A stretch of DNA of 64,000 bases, from NCBI GenBank assembly GCA_030698375.1, contig JAUYLL010000123.1, positions 1-64,000 on the forward strand, written 5' to 3'. Numbering within the stretch: position 1 is the stretch's first letter; each line of letters starts with the position of its first letter. Under the pieces are notes generated by a model. That model was not told the DNA's origin. It made no database searches and saw only the letters and a list, made by a program, of their open reading frames with translations. This DNA comes from Nocardioides sp. Its GTDB lineage: Bacteria > Actinomycetota > Actinomycetes > Propionibacteriales > Nocardioidaceae. Positions 62,089 to 64,000 of the stretch are shown here, piece after piece. The translations under genes were made by a program, and so were the position numbers.

Positions 62089-63201
62089 TCAGGGAGCGAC
62101 GGAGAACCAGTCCTCGAAGCCGCTGGGGTCGTGGCGGCCGATGGCGAAGTGCTCGAAGAGCCCCCAGCCCTCGTGGGTGCGGCCCCCCTCGCGCAGCTCG
62201 GCGCGTCCGACGTGGTCGACGCAGCCGAACATCAGCCGGCCCTTGACCGCGTCGTCGGCGAGGTCGTAGCTGACCCGCTCGGTGAACTTCTCGCCCTTCC
62301 AGGACCCCTGAAGCCAGTCGGGGTCCCCGCCGTACCCGGCCCCCGCGTGCAGGGGCGCGGCCAGGAGCGCGGAGACCTCGAGCTCGAGGGGATCGCCCGC
62401 GGGCGTGGTGCAGGTGATCGTCGCCCCGGTCGGCATCCGCCCACCGGAGGCGTAGTGGATCTTCACCTGCGGCCAGCCGAGCTGCTCCACGCGCCCGTCG
62501 GGGTGCACCCGGTGGCAGTCGTTGAGCGTGCGGTAGCCGTTCGGGTCCTCCTGGAGGATCAGCACGACCGCGAAGTCGTCGAACCGCATCGGGACGTAGA
62601 GCCACCACATCCCGTCGAAGGGCGGGTCCGTCGGCGCCCCGGACGGCTCGGGCTCGCCGACCGGCCGGATGCCCCACGAGCGGTCCCGCGTGCCGACCCA
62701 GCGGTCGGGGCTGACCTCGATCCGCTCGCCGTCGACGACCAGGTGGCCCGACCAGGTGCCGACCTGGGCGAAGCGCTGGGCGTCCAGCGTCACGCGAGCC
62801 CCGGAGCGGAGCACGTGCGGCTGCTCCTGCAGGACCGGGAAGGACCCCTCGAAGGTGAGGTCGGCGGCGATCCCCTCGGTCTCGGCGAGCTCGAGGTGGA
62901 TCCGCTGGAGCGGCTCGTCGACCGTGAGCCGGTAGTCGCCGACGTGCTGGTTGAGCCGGTCGGCGTCGATCAGGTCGGAGAGGTGCACCGCGGTGGTGCG
63001 GCCCTCGCGGGCGACCATCAAGAAGGCGTCCTTGGTGCCGAGGTTCGGGTAGTAGCCGAGCCCGGTGATCACGAAGATCTCGCCGCTGCGGTCGTGGGCG
63101 TTGAAGTAGCACCGGTCGTAGAAGTTCCGGTCGCTGCTGGCCGGCCAGCCGACCGGGAGCGGCGCCTGGTGGATCGGGTACTCGTCGAGGGGACCGACCA
63201 T
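62089..63201 (-). CDS. DUF7064-like (hydroxyneurosporene-synthase-fold) protein
   Basis: 370 residues from MVGPLDEYPIHQAP at 63201; ATG overlaps the upstream stop by one base (TGATG). Two lipocalin-like beta domains: first FYDRCYFNAHDRSGEIFVITGLGYYPNLG, second with RDRSWGIRPVGEPEPSG and WWLYVPMRFDDF. Actinobacterial members cluster with lipid or steroid catabolism genes. No catalytic site is evident. Probably binds a hydrophobic ligand. Confidence 0.8.
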   Translation of the reverse strand: MVGPLDEYPIHQAPLPVGWPASSDRNFYDRCYFNAHDRSGEIFVITGLGYYPNLGTKDAFLMVAREGRTTAVHLSDLIDADRLNQHVGDYRLTVDEPLQRIHLELAETEGIAADLTFEGSFPVLQEQPHVLRSGARVTLDAQRFAQVGTWSGHLVVDGERIEVSPDRWVGTRDRSWGIRPVGEPEPSGAPTDPPFDGMWWLYVPMRFDDFAVVLILQEDPNGYRTLNDCHRVHPDGRVEQLGWPQVKIHYASGGRMPTGATITCTTPAGDPLELEVSALLAAPLHAGAGYGGDPDWLQGSWKGEKFTERVSYDLADDAVKGRLMFGCVDHVGRAELREGGRTHEGWGLFEHFAIGRHDPSGFEDWFSVAP

Positions 63202-64000
63202 CACGCACCCACCTCGTCCAGCAGCTTCTCCATCAGCACGCGGTGGTGGAACAACCCCTCGGGGTCCTCGGGCTGCTCGATCTCGCCGAAGTGGACCTGA
63301 CGCACACCGGTGCGGAGGAACACGCAGCACCACTGGGCGGCGTGCAGCAGGTAGTACCAGGTGAGGTCACCGATCTCGACGCCCGTGCGGTCGGCGTACG
63401 TCGCCAGCACGTCCTCCTCGCGCAGCACGTGCGGCATGCCCGGCAGGTCCATCATCGAGGTGAGCGCCTCGAACACGCGGTGGGCGAAGACCATCCAGGA
63501 CAGGTCGATCTCGCGGGTCCCGAGGGCGGCCATCTCCCAGTCGAGGACGGCCACCGGCTCGAAGTCGCGGTAGAGCACGTTGCCGATGCGGGCGTCGCCC
63601 CAGCAGAGCACGGTCTCGTCGGGCCGGGCCGGCGTCGGCACGTTCGCCTCAAGCCAGGCCAGTGCCCGCTCGGTCAGCGGCGAGCGACCGATGTCGGCGG
63701 CGCCGAACTCGTACCAGGTACGCACCCGGCGCAGGTGCTGCTCGTTGAGCGAGCCTTCACCGTCGAGCGCCAGGAAGGAGAAGGTGGTCGCCGCGTCGGG
63801 GATCGCGTGCAACCGGGCCACCACGTCGACGGTCGCGTCCTGCAGGGCGCGCTGCTGCTCCCGGCTGGCGTCGGCGAACCAGTTGTCGCCGAAGTTGTAG
63901 GGCAGCACGTCCGGCGGGACCAATCCGTCCACGTGCTCCATGAGGAAGAACGGCACGCCGAGCACCGACCCGGTGGGCTCGCTGAAGGGCACCGCGGGGA
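63201..64000 (-). CDS. aminoglycoside-phosphotransferase-fold kinase-like protein (partial, N-terminus beyond right edge)
   Basis: C-terminal 266 or so residues. The frame stays open to the edge, so the N-terminus (ATP-binding lobe) is missing. Visible are PFFLMEHVDGLVPPDVLPYN, the catalytic loop CWGDARIGNVLY (the HGD-x4-N equivalent), and the metal-binding VLDWEMAALG. The group, often labelled FadE36-like, is usually found beside acyl-CoA dehydrogenase and lipid genes. It heads the leftward catabolic cluster. Confidence 0.88.
   Translation of the reverse strand, partial: PAVPFSEPTGSVLGVPFFLMEHVDGLVPPDVLPYNFGDNWFADASREQQRALQDATVDVVARLHAIPDAATTFSFLALDGEGSLNEQHLRRVRTWYEFGAADIGRSPLTERALAWLEANVPTPARPDETVLCWGDARIGNVLYRDFEPVAVLDWEMAALGTREIDLSWMVFAHRVFEALTSMMDLPGMPHVLREEDVLATYADRTGVEIGDLTWYYLLHAAQWCCVFLRTGVRQVHFGEIEQPEDPEGLFHHRVLMEKLLDEVGA

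Overview
The window is a high-GC actinobacterial chromosome segment. Several blocks keep the gene order of Mycobacterium tuberculosis: glmU-prs-rplY, tatD-rpfB-rsmA-ispE, rsmI-pmt, the molybdopterin/Glp block with its 5-FCL/zinc-ribbon/mscL neighbours, and mhuD next to an alpha/beta hydrolase. Very high GC, many GTG/TTG starts, an F420 gene (fbiC) and overall gene content fit a Nocardioides-like member of Nocardioidaceae. That genus is my inference; there is no rRNA here to confirm it.

Layout. 1-4373: core genes glmU, prs, a gene of unknown function and rplY (cut by the left edge), all leftward. 4421-17586: a 13.1-kb integrated element in a tRNA-Gln gene, bounded by a perfect 49-bp direct repeat. 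Its right arm carries a regulator, two small genes and a tyrosine integrase, all rightward. Its left arm carries, leftward, an excisionase-like HTH gene, a primase-polymerase/helicase, four small or unrecognised genes, both terminase subunits, and then three cargo genes next to attL: a 4-TM membrane protein, a HIRAN-domain protein and a voltage-gated-type K+ channel. There is no capsid, portal, tail, lysis or conjugation gene, so it reads as a phage satellite (PICI-like) rather than a prophage or an AICE. This is the most interesting part of the window.

17.7-29.7 kb: tam/marR, then tatD-rpfB-rsmA-ispE-ABC-F (RNA maturation, resuscitation, isoprenoid precursor), rsmI, protein O-mannosyltransferase, an MhuD-type haem oxygenase, a hydrolase and an EamA transporter. 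29.8-40 kb: tRNA-Ala, GlpR receptor, RimJ-type acetyltransferase, MoaB/Mog, MoaC, Glp/MoeA, UDP-glucose pyrophosphorylase, 5-FCL, penicillin-acylase-type hydrolase, then a heat-shock-type (CIRCE) promoter in front of a small zinc-ribbon protein resembling the redox chaperone Ruc, an SAF protein and MscL. 40-49.2 kb: envelope and miscellaneous metabolic genes (LCP ligase, acyltransferase-3/SGNH, PfpI, reductase, sirtuin, MFS) plus tRNA-Arg. 49.3-54.2 kb: a palindrome-controlled F420-type oxidoreductase/acyl-CoA dehydrogenase pair and fbiC, which makes the F420 deazaflavin core. 55.3-57.1 kb: guaA, preceded by a probable 6C small RNA. 57.1-64 kb: a leftward catabolic cluster (kinase-like protein, DUF7064-like protein, two aldehyde dehydrogenases, GMC oxidoreductase), cut by the right edge.

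Start codons were chosen from Shine-Dalgarno spacing, family length and overlap with the upstream gene. No gene-free stretch exceeds about 300 bases. I saw no CRISPR array or insertion sequence.
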